Shown here: in pieces, positions 41,585 to 53,288 of the stretch
Layout: every line of letters starts with the position of its first letter
Numbering within the stretch: position 1 is the stretch's first letter
Source: Lepidurus packardi
Lineage: Eukaryota > Arthropoda > Branchiopoda > Notostraca > Triopsidae
Reading direction: 5' to 3'
Length of the DNA stretch: 64,000 nt
Assembly (NCBI GenBank): GCA_023053545.1
Contig: JAKZAN010000005.1
Coordinates: forward strand, 9,424,001 to 9,488,000
Notes under the pieces: model-generated
Seen by the model: only the letters and a program-made list of their open reading frames with translations
Told to the model about the DNA's origin: nothing
Database searches by the model: none
Position numbers and translations under genes: made by a program

Positions 41585-42269
41585 TATTAAAAGCATCAAA
41601 GCAAAACAAAATAAAACGTTCCCTAGGCAACTTGTAATAGATTCTAAGAACCGAGCACATTGTCGGGAGGCGTGGTCTGCTGATATTAGAAATTCCTACG
41701 AAAACAATTCATTACAAAACATTATTGCAATAAAACTGGAAACATTATAAGTAAAGCGAGATTTTAAATATAAGATACCATCCAAAAAAAAAATGAAAAA
41801 ATATGTTTCCAAGCTTTATTGGCTTTGAAAATAACTCAGAAAACCGTTGGAAAGATTTGCAGTACGCAAGGCCAAATCCAAGGAAAAATCTAAATCTGAA
41901 AAAGTACCGTAATTACTTTTAATGACACTGACATATTTCATGAAGAAGGTTAGGTTTCACTGTCTTATAATTCATTAAATTAATTACTCTTCCGATGCTT
42001 TCACGACTCGCTGAGATATTAGGTTTCCATATTTTAACAGCAAGTGGGCGGGGCACGCACCTCAATGTGATTTCGCTGCTCGCGCTCTCAAAGTGCACCC
42101 CCAGCTTGGATTGCTTTCTCCGTGAAGGAAGTTCTCGAGTTTTTATTACAGAAATCGAGCTGGTATACGACCTTGACCACTCAATTTCCATGCATTAGGG
42201 TTTTTGTCCCAAGGCAACGCGCAGCCGTCTGTTTTGGGTTGTAAGCTTTGTTTTTCTAACGTTGTCTAG
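41585..42269. promoter_or_regulatory. Shared divergent promoter region of ARB2A and PRPSAP
   Basis: The two genes point away from each other, with start codons 769 bases apart. A non-coding 5' exon for PRPSAP ends at 42,269: GTCTAG|GTAAGT is a near-perfect donor, followed by a 51-base intron with acceptor ATTAAAG at 42,320. Both 5' ends therefore lie within roughly 650 bases. I see no clear TATA box, which suits housekeeping genes. Confidence 0.5.
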
Positions 42270-42352
42270 GTAAGTATTTAAGCTAATTTCCGTTGTTTGA
42301 AAAGATTATCTTTATTAAAGGTGCGAAATCTAGGTCGCCAACAAGTAACAAG

Positions 42353-44372
42353 ATGAACCAATGGCAAGCAGCAGGGGAGTTCATGATTATCTCAGGAAAC
42401 TCACATCCTGAGTTAGCTGAACTTATAGCCCAGTAAAATACATCTCAAAAACTGGTTTACTTGATTAATTAAACTGCTCTAATAGTCGTTTGGGTCAGAA
42501 GTTGGGTGCAGCCCATATTTTCCACAAGACTAACCGGGAAACAATGGTGGATATCAGCGATTCTGTAAGAAGCAAAGATGTTTATATTATCCAAACTGGT
42601 TCCAAGTAAGATCAATAAGCTTCCCTGTGCCCAGCTAAACTTTTGATTTTAAAGGGACGTAAATAACAACATCATGGAGCTATTAGTCATGGCGTATGCC
42701 TGCAAAACCTCTTCGGCCAGAAATATTGTCGGAGTCATTCCCTATTTGCCCTATAGCAAACAATGTAAAACGCACATATATCTTGTTATATACACACATT
42801 AACAGGAACTGATGAATTTGTAGGCAAAATGCGCAAACGAGGCTGTATTGTATCTAAATTGCTCGCCAAAATGATGTGTCGTGCGGGTTTATCGCATGTG
42901 ATTACCATGGATCTGCACCAGAAAGAAATCCAGGCATTCTTTGACTGCCCAGTAGATAACCTTCGCGCGTCCCCGTTTTTACTGCAATACATTCAAGAAA
43001 GCGTAAGTTATAAATTTCACATTGTATTGTTCCGGTATTTTTCTTAACTAATTTAAGATAAAAGATTCCTGATTATCGTAACGCGATTATTGTGGCCCGG
43101 AACCCGGGTTCGGCCAAGAAAGCTACTTCTTACGCCGAGCGTTTACGTTTGGGTATTGCTGTCATCCACGGAGAGCAAAAGGAAGCAGATTCGGATATGG
43201 TCGATGGCAGATATTCGCCTCCTTTGGGGGCGTGCAGGCGAACAATGGACGTAGGAGTAGAAATGCCAACGTTAACCGCCAAGGAAAAACCGCCTATGAA
43301 CGTTGTAGGCGATGTAGGAGGCAGAATCGCTATTATGGTGGTAAGTAGAAGTTATTTACAAGCATATTGGTTTATATAATATTTATAATAAAGGTTTGTT
43401 TTGAGGTAAGTTGATTTTTTGAGACGAACTACGTCTAATGAGGAATGTTCTGTCGTCTTCTCCTGTCTATCAAATAAATTTTTTTTCCCGTCAAAAAGAT
43501 TTGCAGTTTTGTATGCAGTTTGGCTCACAGGAATGTAAACAAGATAAAATCTCGTTTTCCAAATTAAGGCATTTATCTTCTAGAATCTTGGCTATTTTCA
43601 TTCAAAATATCGTTTTTATATTTCCTGTTTTGAAACTGAATGTTATTATCGTCACATATGTGTGACGTTAACGACGGGAGGAGCTGAGTACCCTTTCTAC
43701 GTTTATAGGCTAATTAGAAACACATTTAAGTGCTTTCTTGAAGTTAACTTGACATTGTAATAGTTTTTATACGGAATTTTTAGTTTTATTATCTTTATGA
43801 ATTTTTAAATGGTACAGATGTCGAGAGAATGTAAAAACTGGTTATGGAACCTTTTCCTAGAATTCTAAGCGGCTTTCTTTTTTGGGCTATTTATAGGATG
43901 ACATGATAGATGATGTGGAGTCTTTTGTAGCTGCTGCTGAAGTCTTAAAAGAAAGAGGTGCATACAAGATTTACGTGCTGGCTACACATGGCATTTTATC
44001 GTCAGATGCTCCTCGATTGATCGAAGATTCGCCAATTGACGAGGTATCTTGTATAAAGTTCAGACTTTAGTAATGCGATTGAAGTGTGATGACCATAAAT
44101 TTAGTGCTAACCTTTGAAACCTCGTGAAATTTACCATAAAACTGACTAAAAAATTATAGAAAACTTAAAGGAATTTTGTTAGGAATTTTTAATATATAAC
44201 CTATTTTTCATAGGTGGTCGTGACTAACACCGTGCCGCACGAGATTCAGAAGATGCAGTGCCATAAAATCAAAACGGTGGATATCAGCGTATTGCTATCG
44301 GAAGCCATTCGCCGAATCCACAACAAGGAATCTATGTCGTATCTGTTCAAAAACGTGACTCTCGAAGATTAG
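42353..44372 (+). CDS. PRPSAP: PRPP synthetase-associated protein
   Basis: Exons 42353-42432, 42486-42605, 42655-42764, 42824-43002, 43065-43340, 43897-44043 and 44214-44372 give 356 residues, the usual length. The order of conserved blocks is [128 protein letters not shown] and [13 protein letters not shown]. It carries the PRPSAP insert (DGRYSPPL...KEKPP, about residues 208-238) that true synthetases lack, and [10 protein letters not shown] in place of the PRPP-binding loop. It is expected to be a non-catalytic regulatory partner of PRPP synthetase in nucleotide synthesis, in the cytosol. The start ATG lies just downstream of a 5' UTR intron. Confidence 0.95.
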
Positions 44373-44543
44373 AAAAAGCACGTGTCTCCTTTTTTTGCCG
44401 TAATTGCTCCAAGTCAGCTACGAAACACCCGAGAAGCTGTCTACCGTTAGTTACAAGTTTAGTCTTTAAGTGTTGTTCGATTAACAAAGAAAAAATATTA
44501 CTTGCACCTAACTTTCGGGAATAGGAAAAAAGATGTGGTTTAC

Positions 44544-44549
44544 AATAAA
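44544..44549 (+). terminator. PRPSAP: Candidate PRPSAP poly-A signal AATAAA
   Basis: 172 bases after the PRPSAP stop; the first AATAAA downstream. Confidence 0.55.
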
Positions 44550-44569
44550 AATACACATTTGGTCAAAAA

Positions 44570-46837
44570 ACAGCAACATTTGTTTCAATCGCCTTCATCT
44601 TTCCTGTAATGTAATTAGTTCACGATCTCATTTTTTTTTCCCTGTTTCTTTCTTCTACCTTCTTCCGAAAGAAGGTTAGTACAACATATGTTTGTCCTTT
44701 CGCCGACTTCCTTGGGGGTTCCAGAAAGTTATTTATCTCAGAATTGCTTTTAGTAAAGGGTTTCCAAGAGAAGTGCTCTGGAGAAAGCGGAGGGGGGTAA
44801 CACTTGTTCTTTCGCTTAACGAAAGGCGTGGCTCTTTACTATACGCAAGATTCTATTCATATCTACGAAGAAGCAGTAGCTTTCTCCTCAAGAACTCTGT
44901 GCCCTGAAGCTATGTTCGGTTTACGACACAAGTGTGCAAGGTGCTTGCTGGTCTTCCCCCAAAACCTTGGGAAGGAAATGTGAGATTGTCTTTACTTTAG
45001 TTCTCAAGTCACAGCCAAGGATAACGGACCGGATTTTTGACTTGCTCCCGTTTTTACCGCGGATTTCGTGCAAGTGGCATTCCTGCAGTTTGTGCGGCAA
45101 ATCATACCACGAAGGATTTCATACGGTAAATTGCTTTTCAGCATTACGGAACTTGCTGGTATATACTCTTTAATGTAATACATAACAAGTATTATTAATG
45201 TAGAAGTCAAATGTAATTTTCAATGTAAAAAGGATTAGTTTTTTACTTTGCATGTCGTAGACATTTACTTTATGAATTTATGAGGTTTTGGATGTTTGTA
45301 GAAAGTTGAGTACTTTAGAATTATGAAATAAGTAATAGTTTAACATTCGATTGTGTAGAACATACTAAAAGAGGGCCGTAACTGCACTTTAAATGGTAAA
45401 CTACCACTGTGCAACTGTGACTATTAAGATTAATGTGGCAATCTTATGTAAATTGAGGATTCGTGGTATGTACGTGTTGAGCAATTATTTCCGCTGAAAG
45501 TAAAAGAGCGCGGAACCTGTTATAAAAACGCCTGGAAGTTTCCGAGCAGATTGTGACCTGGAGGTATTTGATTTGGAGAGATTGTAGAGCTTCCCCAGCC
45601 AGTCTACAAATCCTTTCACCTTCTTATGCAGGAACCTGGAGAAAGTGGACATCTTCTCATTTGCATCTTTCAGTTTTCGGTTTCTCTCTCATGTCCAAAC
45701 CAGTCGTTCTGCTTTCTTATACCTGCTTTTACTCTCAAGCTCTACTGCGAATATACGTATTTAAAAACAATACAACAACACAGTAGGCTACTACGACCAT
45801 TCTAGGAAGGTAGCAAACCCATAGGGCACTCTTTAAAACCCAAAAAAGTGTAACTTTCTAAAGTTCTTCTTGCAATTCAAATTGTGGATGTCAAGGGAAG
45901 TAATTACAAGCCTTATTTTATTAATCAAGTAGATATACTGTTGCTGATACAGTTGGTTAGAAAGCTGTGTTTTAATTTTAGTTTTTTTGGAAGTAAGAGA
46001 AAAAGTTCCTTTGGGCTACTTTCAGGACGATAAAACACTTACAGTTTTATAGCTTGCAAGTTCTGGTTTGCTTCATTAATTTTAGTGGTCGTACTAATAT
46101 GCGTCAACACACGGAATTCTGGAAAAAGTAAGGATGTGGTCAAAAGGTGCCACCAAATTCGGTGCTGTACCTTAACGGTTGATAAGTAGAGCAGGGAAAA
46201 GAAGGCAGTACATGTAAGAGCATGTAACACGTGAGAAATGTGAAGATGTTGACGTGTAAAAAAGTCACTCCTTTAATTTGGCCTACAATTCCGCAGTGTA
46301 ACCAGCCATAGCGTCCTTGTCGAAGAAATGCACCGAAAAATAGCAATAAAAACACTTGTTTAAACTGAAAATTGTATCAGAGGAAATTGTAGGAATTAGG
46401 GTTTGTGCAGTGCACTGTGTCTAGATTTATTATCTCAAGCATATGTTTCTTTCTTATATTTGCAGGAAGTTGGAGATTCTCTCACGGAATGAGGCAAAAC
46501 TGACCCATTCCTCCAGCGATGGGAAAACTACTACGCGTGTGAAAAAAAGAAGCTTTATACGTACATATATAGAACAGCCATTCGGACAGTTTTCCGGAAG
46601 GAATCCCGCTAGTTTGTCCCACAAGTTTGAAGTCGGTGGCAATTAGGTGACCGTTTCGTTTAAAAGTGCTTATGGTTCGTGCCATCTTGTACCTCAGGGT
46701 ACAACAATCACTGCATAACCGTTTCCGGCAGCCCTCTAGCCGCGGGTTCTACTGATGAATACTTAATTGCTATACCTTGAGGCGACTTCTGGCTTGATTT
46801 ACGAATTTTAGTGGTTAAATTACGCCTAGATATCATT
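44570..46837. other. Intergenic region before the four-pass membrane gene
   Basis: About 2.3 kb without a supportable gene. Open frames up to 79 codons occur on both strands; one (44,934-45,173) carries a CxxC...HxxxH-like patch by chance but has no ATG context or splice support. The last 100-150 bases are probably the 5' UTR of the next gene. Confidence 0.6.
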
Positions 46838-48483
46838 ATGTCGTCCAGAGTGACTTCGTCCTTGAAGGATGGGCTGTTAACGAACATTAGTACCCTTTCG
46901 ATGCCTCATGGGGGTCGTGGATTGCCGAGTATGAAAAGTGGTGCGGGTAAAAGTGTGGTTTCCGCTTGCGAGCTCTTTACGGGTTGGCTATGGAAAAGTG
47001 CGCGATCTAGTGCTGATGACACTGAAGTTAGCCAGGGTACCTCCGATCGTGGAATGTATTTTCCTGCCAAACTTTCAATGGTTTTAGGCATGGCAAAAGT
47101 ATTGCTCGGTTTACTGATTATCGCGTTCGGGATCTTGGCGATTCTAGAAAAGGCGACTATGTATGATGTCGGAGCAGGTATACTTTCCTTTCATTTTTTC
47201 TAATTCAGAGGGTACAGTTGGTGATATTAAAAATTTGTTTTCGCTAGGATTGTGGTGCGGAACTACTATAATCGTGAATGGAACATTGGGTATCATGGCT
47301 GGTAAGAGAGCAAAGAAGACAGCAGTCTATGTCATCAGTTTCCTCATCACTTCCATTTTGGCATTGGCTGTTACTGGACTTTTACTCATCTTTTCGGCCA
47401 GCGGATTAGCACGGGATTCGAACGCACCGCTAGGGTACTTTTTCGACCAAGAGGTGATTTGGGATTATTATATTCTCTTTTTCGCCATCGGGCGAACTCC
47501 GTTTTACGATTAAGGTAAACGGTAATTTCTGTTTCTTTTTTATTTCGCTAACTAAAGGAAGGTCAGCCCGTGGACTTCCTCGGGACGGTACCACTCCGTC
47601 AGCGACCCATTATCATTCATGCCGTTATGGTAGCATTGGGGACCTTCGACATGATCTTATCCCTCGCTTCCATCATTATTTGCATTAAGGAAGCTTGCAT
47701 GTGCTACAACCATCCGTTACACAACGGCTTGATGGGATCCGTACCGAATTTTAATTTACTCGCGGGTTCCAGTCCGGAAGGTCATGCGAGGGCGGAACGT
47801 TTGGTGAACTGGTTGAAGCAAAACAAACCCATGCCTCCAGCCATGCTACTCCCCTCTCGTCCGCCGCCACCTCCATCGCTACCACAGTACTATATCCCGC
47901 AGGTACAAAGTATTGCGTGGGAAATATTATGTTTTATTTATTTTTTGTCTTGTCGCATTTGCAGGTCTCAATGGCTTCGTTACCAGGTATAGTACCGTTG
48001 TACGCTCATGTTCCTCTACCACCCGATATGATGGGTACATACAATATCTTCTACAATATGGAGCCACAACTGGTTCCAGTACCTAGCCAGAGACCAAGAA
48101 GTAAACAGAAAAGTAAAACGAGGAAAAGGCGTGCTGTTGCTGAAACTCCAGAAAAGTTAACGACAAGCCAAGAAACTCAGACTCAAGTTCAGACTCTAAC
48201 GAGCATTAATGAAACGAAACCTGTTCCTAAGCCTGTACCAAAACCTTTACAAGAACCTGTACCAAAACCTTTACAAGAACCTGTACCAAAGGTGCCGAAA
48301 AGCGTATCTAAGGCTCCCAGCATTATTAGCGAAATGAGTCAGAACTACACTGGTTTGGACCGGGATATTGCAGAAGAATTTATTCAGCACTCCATGGAAC
48401 CTTATCGCTCAACTTCGGTCATTTCAAGTGTTAGACATAATCCATTTGACGTGCCTATTGATTATAACAGCGATGAAGCCTAA
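46838..48483 (+). CDS. Four-pass membrane protein with Pro/Lys-rich cytoplasmic tail
   Basis: Exons 46838-47177, 47248-47453, 47558-47902 and 47965-48483 give 469 residues, in phase throughout. Hydrophobic segments lie at about 79-103, 115-131, 137-162 and 199-223, so the fold is four-pass, resembling CD20-like or sarcospan-like tetraspan proteins. I do not recognise a named gene. The segment before TM1 is Ser/Gly-rich and soluble. The tail has a Pro run (PPPPPSLPQYYIPQ), a basic patch (RPRSKQKSKTRKRR) and PVPKPLQE repeats, then ends in DYNSDEA. Exon 3 could be disputed: donor GAG|GTGATT is acceptable, and without it the frame stops 20 codons later. Function unknown; a scaffold or signalling role of the tail is a guess. 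Confidence 0.8.
48232..48291 (+). repeat. 24-bp coding tandem repeat (PVPKPLQE)
   Basis: Two perfect 24-base units (48,232-48,255 and 48,256-48,279) plus half a third, encoding Pro-Val-Pro-Lys-Pro-Leu-Gln-Glu. The in-frame unit means copy number can change without breaking the gene. Confidence 0.9.
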
Positions 48484-48841
48484 TGAGCCTCATGAATGCT
48501 ATACGCTACCTTACTTCGTTTGAAAATCAAAATAGATACTGTATTTTTATCTAAGACACTGTTGATCAGTAAATACATGTATATATCCATGCAAACATTT
48601 ATCAACTTTTCAAGCATTTGTTTTAAGAAAAGAAATGAATGACCCACCTCAACTTTAAAACGAATCTGCACTTTCGCTAACAACTCGCATGTCAACCCGT
48701 TTGATCGAGTTTCGGTTCAGCTTTACTAAGGGCAATCCGCTAGTATGGTAACTATACGACCTTCCTACCTAGGACTGTGAAAGTTAGTTAATGCCTTTAT
48801 TATCTTTATTGTCTGAATTTATTAAGTTGAAAAAATAACTA

Positions 48842-48847
48842 AATAAA
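48842..48847 (+). terminator. Candidate poly-A signal of the four-pass gene
   Basis: AATAAA about 360 bases after the stop codon and 65 bases before the TATA box of the zinc-finger gene. Confidence 0.45.
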
Positions 48848-48910
48848 CCACAGCTAAAATACAGTATTAACATCATTCACAGTATGATAGTTGGCAAGGG
48901 TAGCACTATT

Positions 48911-48918
48911 TATAAAAG
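48911..48918 (+). promoter_or_regulatory. TATA box of the C2H2 gene
   Basis: TATAAAAG, 170 bases upstream of the zinc-finger ATG. It is a strong match to the consensus and sits in an otherwise non-coding gap, so a transcription start near 48,940-48,950 is likely. Confidence 0.5.
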
Positions 48919-49087
48919 TAGCTCTCTGCGCCCTGCCTCCATTCATGCTGTTCTGTGTATAGCAAACGCTTTATTATTGTTCCCACGCGATAAACGTAAA
49001 CAAAACTGTGAAGTCTGAAATAAAGACAAAATTCATACTTATTCAGCGCATTTTAGAGTAGTTTACAACAGTCTGAAATTTTAAGAA

Positions 49088-49984
49088 ATGGAGCATTTTA
49101 AGTGCCTAGTTTGTTACATAAATCTTCCCGATATTCCGCAATTACATAATCATCACATGACCCACAGCCTCTCAGATCTCTCCCATGCACTTTTATCAGT
49201 CCAAGGCTTGGCATTGTTATCCCAAAACAATACAAATTACCGTAAGGCCAAATCTAACAATGAAACCACTTCTCAAAGTACTTCGCAGATCGAAATCTCT
49301 TTTTCTGATACTACTCAGTTCTCCTGTTCCCTGTGTTCGAAAATTATGAGTTCGAAACGCAGTTTGACCAAACATGTGGCAAGACATAACTTCCAGAAAC
49401 CTTTCCGTTGCGAAAAATGCGACCGGGGCTTCAACTCCAAAAGAGATTTCGACTTCCACAACCTACGCTTACACTCTGATGGTCCGAAACCCTACATATG
49501 CGACGTTTGTGGCAAAGGTTTCGTTGAAAAGCATTATTTGAAAGTACACGCTACGTTTCACGCCACCGATAGAAATTACATGTGTGAAACCTGTCCAGCT
49601 GCTTTCAAAAACGTGAAGAGTCTACGCAAACACCAAAAGTCTCATAACACTGATCGGCCATTTTTATGCGCGTCTTGTCCGAAGACATTTAAAGAAAAAT
49701 ACGATTTGACATCTCATGTACGTTCGGTGCATTTACAAGAGAAAAATGGCGGGTTCCACACAAAAGACGACCAGGTTTCGCAAACCCTAGTAGCGGCAAT
49801 GGAGATTGCTGGTTTGGAAGTAGATATTGATTGTCACCTTTCACGCGATGAACTTACGAACGGCCCAGTGGTCGTCCCTACTTCGGAGCTGAAAAACTGT
49901 TGTGAAACCGAAGTTGGGAATTCGACCTCACACGTGGCAGCGAGCCCTGGTTCTCATTGTTCCATGCCAACACTAGAAATCTAA
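49088..49984 (+). CDS. Intronless C2H2 zinc-finger protein, six fingers
   Basis: Single exon, 298 residues, ATG to TAA. Finger 1 is isolated at Cys6/Cys9/His22/His26. After a Ser/Thr/Asn-rich linker, five adjacent fingers run from Cys80 to about 218: FSCSLC, FRCEKC, YICDVC, YMCETC and FLCASC starts, with TH-x-P-like linkers such as HNFQKPF, SDGPKPY and NTDRPF. The C-terminal 80 residues are acidic and without motif. The pattern predicts a sequence-specific nuclear DNA-binding protein. No ZAD or BTB domain is present. Finger helices are SKRSLTKH, SKRDFDFH, EKHYLKVH, NVKSLRKH and EKYDLTSH. It is not assignable to a named orthologue from sequence alone. Confidence 0.92.
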   Translation: MEHFKCLVCYINLPDIPQLHNHHMTHSLSDLSHALLSVQGLALLSQNNTNYRKAKSNNETTSQSTSQIEISFSDTTQFSCSLCSKIMSSKRSLTKHVARHNFQKPFRCEKCDRGFNSKRDFDFHNLRLHSDGPKPYICDVCGKGFVEKHYLKVHATFHATDRNYMCETCPAAFKNVKSLRKHQKSHNTDRPFLCASCPKTFKEKYDLTSHVRSVHLQEKNGGFHTKDDQVSQTLVAAMEIAGLEVDIDCHLSRDELTNGPVVVPTSELKNCCETEVGNSTSHVAASPGSHCSMPTLEI

Positions 49985-50092
49985 TTTGTCTTTTTTGTCC
50001 CGTGTATTGTTGATACATTACCACTTGTCCTCAACGAAAACTTGAATTAAATATACCAAATGTCGTAAGCGACATGACCTATAGTGCATACA

Positions 50093-50098
50093 AATAAA
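50093..50098 (+). terminator. Candidate poly-A signal of the C2H2 gene
   Basis: AATAAA 109 bases after the TAA, in CAAATAAACTTTTAAAT. Confidence 0.6.
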
Positions 50099-50342
50099 CT
50101 TTTAAATAATATATAAATCAACCCATATCATAGGTTCCCCAGTATAGTTCGGTTCAGTATACCAACTCGGGATTGGAAATTGCTTTGGTTTGATTGGCCA
50201 ACCCTGAATTGTTAATGATATATATCGGTTTACAAGTGTCTTTGAGCAAAAATGGCATTCTAAATTATGCACAAAATTATTATTTTTATATGTTTTAAAT
50301 GAGTTTAGAGGTCATCTATAAGATCATATTTAAAGAAGGGGT

Positions 50343-52113
50343 CTAAATTATAGACAAAGTAATCCACGTCTGAACAGGTATAGGGGTAGTTCCCCATTTG
50401 ATTCCATTGTTATTAATCAAATAAACTGATTGGTTACAAGTCGTTCCTTGAGTATTGCCAGGCATGATCCAAAACGGTCCGCAAGTGGTGTCATATTGGA
50501 AGGGGGCGTTCTTCAACGGGAGCGGGAAACCTTCAAATCCAATGGGGTAGCTTGCGTTATCAAGCAAAGCTCCCAAACTTAATTCTCCTTGAGGACTCAG
50601 CTCAAAATCCATGTACGTGAAATTGAACCACGTCTTGTTCCGATAAACCCAATCATCATGGGTCGTGACTTGGACGAAGAGTTGTTTTGTCGCACTGGCA
50701 GCAACCATATCCGAGAGTAAGGGAAACTCGAATGGAGAACCTACGCGTTCTAGAAAATGTGACTGGTTCAGGAATCTCAGCTCATCGGGCCAGTTAACTG
50801 CGTTCACGTAACGCGTTTTACTATTAGGACCCATGTACATATTATGGAAGAATTCGGTTTGGTTTCCAGCACAGCGGACCATGACTTTCCGCCCGTAAAA
50901 ACCATAAGGCCAAATGGGGTTTACATTCTTTCCAATCCATTTTGCCAGACCTAAAAACAACGATCAGATATTACTCAATTTTAATCGTTTGGTTAACTAA
51001 AAGAAATGATTTATAAACTCTGCATGTGATTTTCATTTAAAAAATACTAAAGCAATCATGATTCTACTGATCAAATTAACTTGAAATGAACGTAGAGTTG
51101 CTTAGTAACGCTAATGGCCAGCAGATCTGAGAGAAGTTTAAAGTTGAAATCCATTAGTATTAATGTTAGAAGTAAAAGCAGCTGAATTATGTCCATCGTG
51201 TCTTCATTTGACCAATGAATAGCTTTAATGACAGTTAAACCATCAGTGTCCCTGTTCCTATTATGATAAAAGCCGGTTTCATTTTGAGAACAAAAGACCT
51301 CTATATTCGTTATTTCAATCCTTTTACCCTAATTTTACCCGCTCATTGGCTTTTAAGTTTAGCAGCAATGAATGATGTTTTAGTCAATATCTCCTGAGTT
51401 AGCATGTCAGTTGGAACAGGGAGGGTGGACCCGTAGCTTTGACGTTCTTTCGGGCAAGAAGTCAATAGAAGAGGGCATTCTTCGTAATGGCAACACATGC
51501 AGTACTGCATATCTATTATACCTAGTTTTGTGTTGGTTTTATTTACAAATTAAGCTACTATTTCAATGAGGGAAAGACTGAGCTTTTATACAACTACTGC
51601 AAAATAGGTTAAGGGTGTCTGCAATCGATAGTTTTAGCTTGATACCGTGTAGGATTTATTGGATGCTATTTGTGACACTAAAACTTTAAAAATAATATGT
51701 GATGTTATCGTGAACTTACTTTAGCTAAAGCTTTCGCTTACCTACGGGCAGAATCTTCAAACCTTTCTTGACATAATCAGCACACAGTCGAGGCGCGTTT
51801 TCGTCGCAATTCAAACCATCGAGACCAATTATGCCCCTAGCGGCGGTGCAATTGCCTTTGTATTTGACTGACAAGAACTCAACACAAGCTTTAGGCTGCA
51901 AATTTGAAGAAATTTTTTCCCAGATGACCTTGCTCGCTTGCTGGGTTTGGTTTGTCAAAGTAACGAATTGCCAATTACAGAGATTATTTTGTATTAGCCT
52001 GCAAGTAATTTCTGCAGGATGATCTGTCAAATGCTGAAACGTTTCAAACGCTTGACATTGAGAATCCAGTGCGCACTTACGACGACAGGCTTGGTCAGAT
52101 TCTTGACGAGACC
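50343..52113 (-). CDS. Secreted glycoprotein with PAN/apple-like N-terminal region (5' exon missing)
   Basis: Two exons on the minus strand, 52113-51742 and 50950-50343, join in phase (VG|LAKWIG) to 326 residues ending in TAG. The first begins in phase 1, so at least one more 5' exon with the start and signal peptide must lie upstream; I could not find it. The first part has ACRRKCALDSQCQAF...ITCRLI, the cysteine pattern of a PAN/apple fold. The rest is Trp/Tyr-rich with spaced cysteines and no family I recognise. There are eight N-glycosylation sequons (such as NQT, NCT, NKT, NFT, NAS, NQS), which supports an extracellular protein. No transmembrane segment is visible near the C-terminus. Confidence 0.72.
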
Positions 52114-53288
52114 CTGTTGGTACAAGAATAGTTAGAACGACTTCTAAACGATATTCTTAATCCCAATGTATATACTTTAAAACCAGTAAAAGGTTTCAAA
52201 CGATGTTATGATATATGATTTATGAATTGCGATTTATCTCAGTGTAAGAACGGATGAATCTTATTCACTTTTAAAGTATGTTGTCTGAAGTATTGTAACC
52301 TTGGTGAACTCCACATCTCCGACATAGGAATTGTGTGTTACGAAGAAAAATTGTTGGGTTAAAATGCAGTCCAAACACGGAAGAACATACAGCAGCACGT
52401 ATACATTGTACATGTTTGACTGTTAGGAAGTTGAGGCGAAACTAGCTTTACTTGGTTTTATGTTCAGCAGTCAGCGGATTAACTAGGTACAATAGGAAAA
52501 CTTATTACCGCGCATGTGTTGTTGGCATTAACTTAGAACCGGGGTCCCTTTTATTAGTCTCACAATGGGCCAGTCCTCATTAGTCTCCTTTTGCTACAAT
52601 ATGCATGCTACTTTACTTAAAATAACAATGGAATCGTAAAAAAAAGCAAAGCAATTTGTTTTTTTGAATGAAAGCAAAAAATTACGACAACTGTTGCGAA
52701 CTCTGACTAAGAGACTAACAATTTGACATTGACCTTGCTTCTCCCTCGAAGGCTTGATCTGTTTCACCTCCCTTGGCACTATCTGTGATCTTCCATACTT
52801 TGACTATATAACATTGAAATGACGTTGACTTTGCTGGAAATGACCTGACATGACTGGTACGAAAAGAAACGTTGGAAGAGTTGGACCTCAGACTACAGTC
52901 AAGATAGAAGAAACCTACCACGCGACTATTCGTTTTTAGTGAAGTGCTACTGTGAATACATTTAGTAAGTACCATTGGCAATGTAAACTGGTAACAATCG
53001 ACTATTGTGTACAATGTCCACTGGTCCCGGCAAAATGCCTATGTAAATGAATAGGGAAAAAATCCGCTATAACGTATTCCGCATTTGTCTATAACGTATT
53101 TTCGCTTGTAGTGGACAAAAACTGAGGTTCCTTGTGCCATTTACAGATGCTTTTTTGTTCGGCTATACTGAACAGCGGTGCCGTGCGATAAAGCATGAAA
53201 AAACACCAGCCCAAGAGGAGCATAAAGTAAAGTTATTTTCAGACTTGATATTTATAATAAAAATAATAAGAGCAACATTAATCAAAAC

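Noticed and set aside
44934..45173. Frame with CxxC and HxxxH residues, looks like half a zinc finger
   Set aside because: Spacing is not C2H2, no ATG with context, and no partner exon.
51070..51196. Signal-peptide-like minus-strand frame beginning MDIIQLLLLLTLILMDF inside the intron of the secreted gene
   Set aside because: No donor in the phase needed for the acceptor at 50,950, while the exon at 52113-51742 joins that acceptor perfectly.
52270..52413. Signal-peptide-like minus-strand frame beginning MYNVYVLLYVLPCLDC, tried as first exon of the secreted gene
   Set aside because: Good donors (GTATGT, GTAACA) lie in phase 2 or 0, but the next exon needs phase 1. Could still be right if a small exon lies between; not supportable now.
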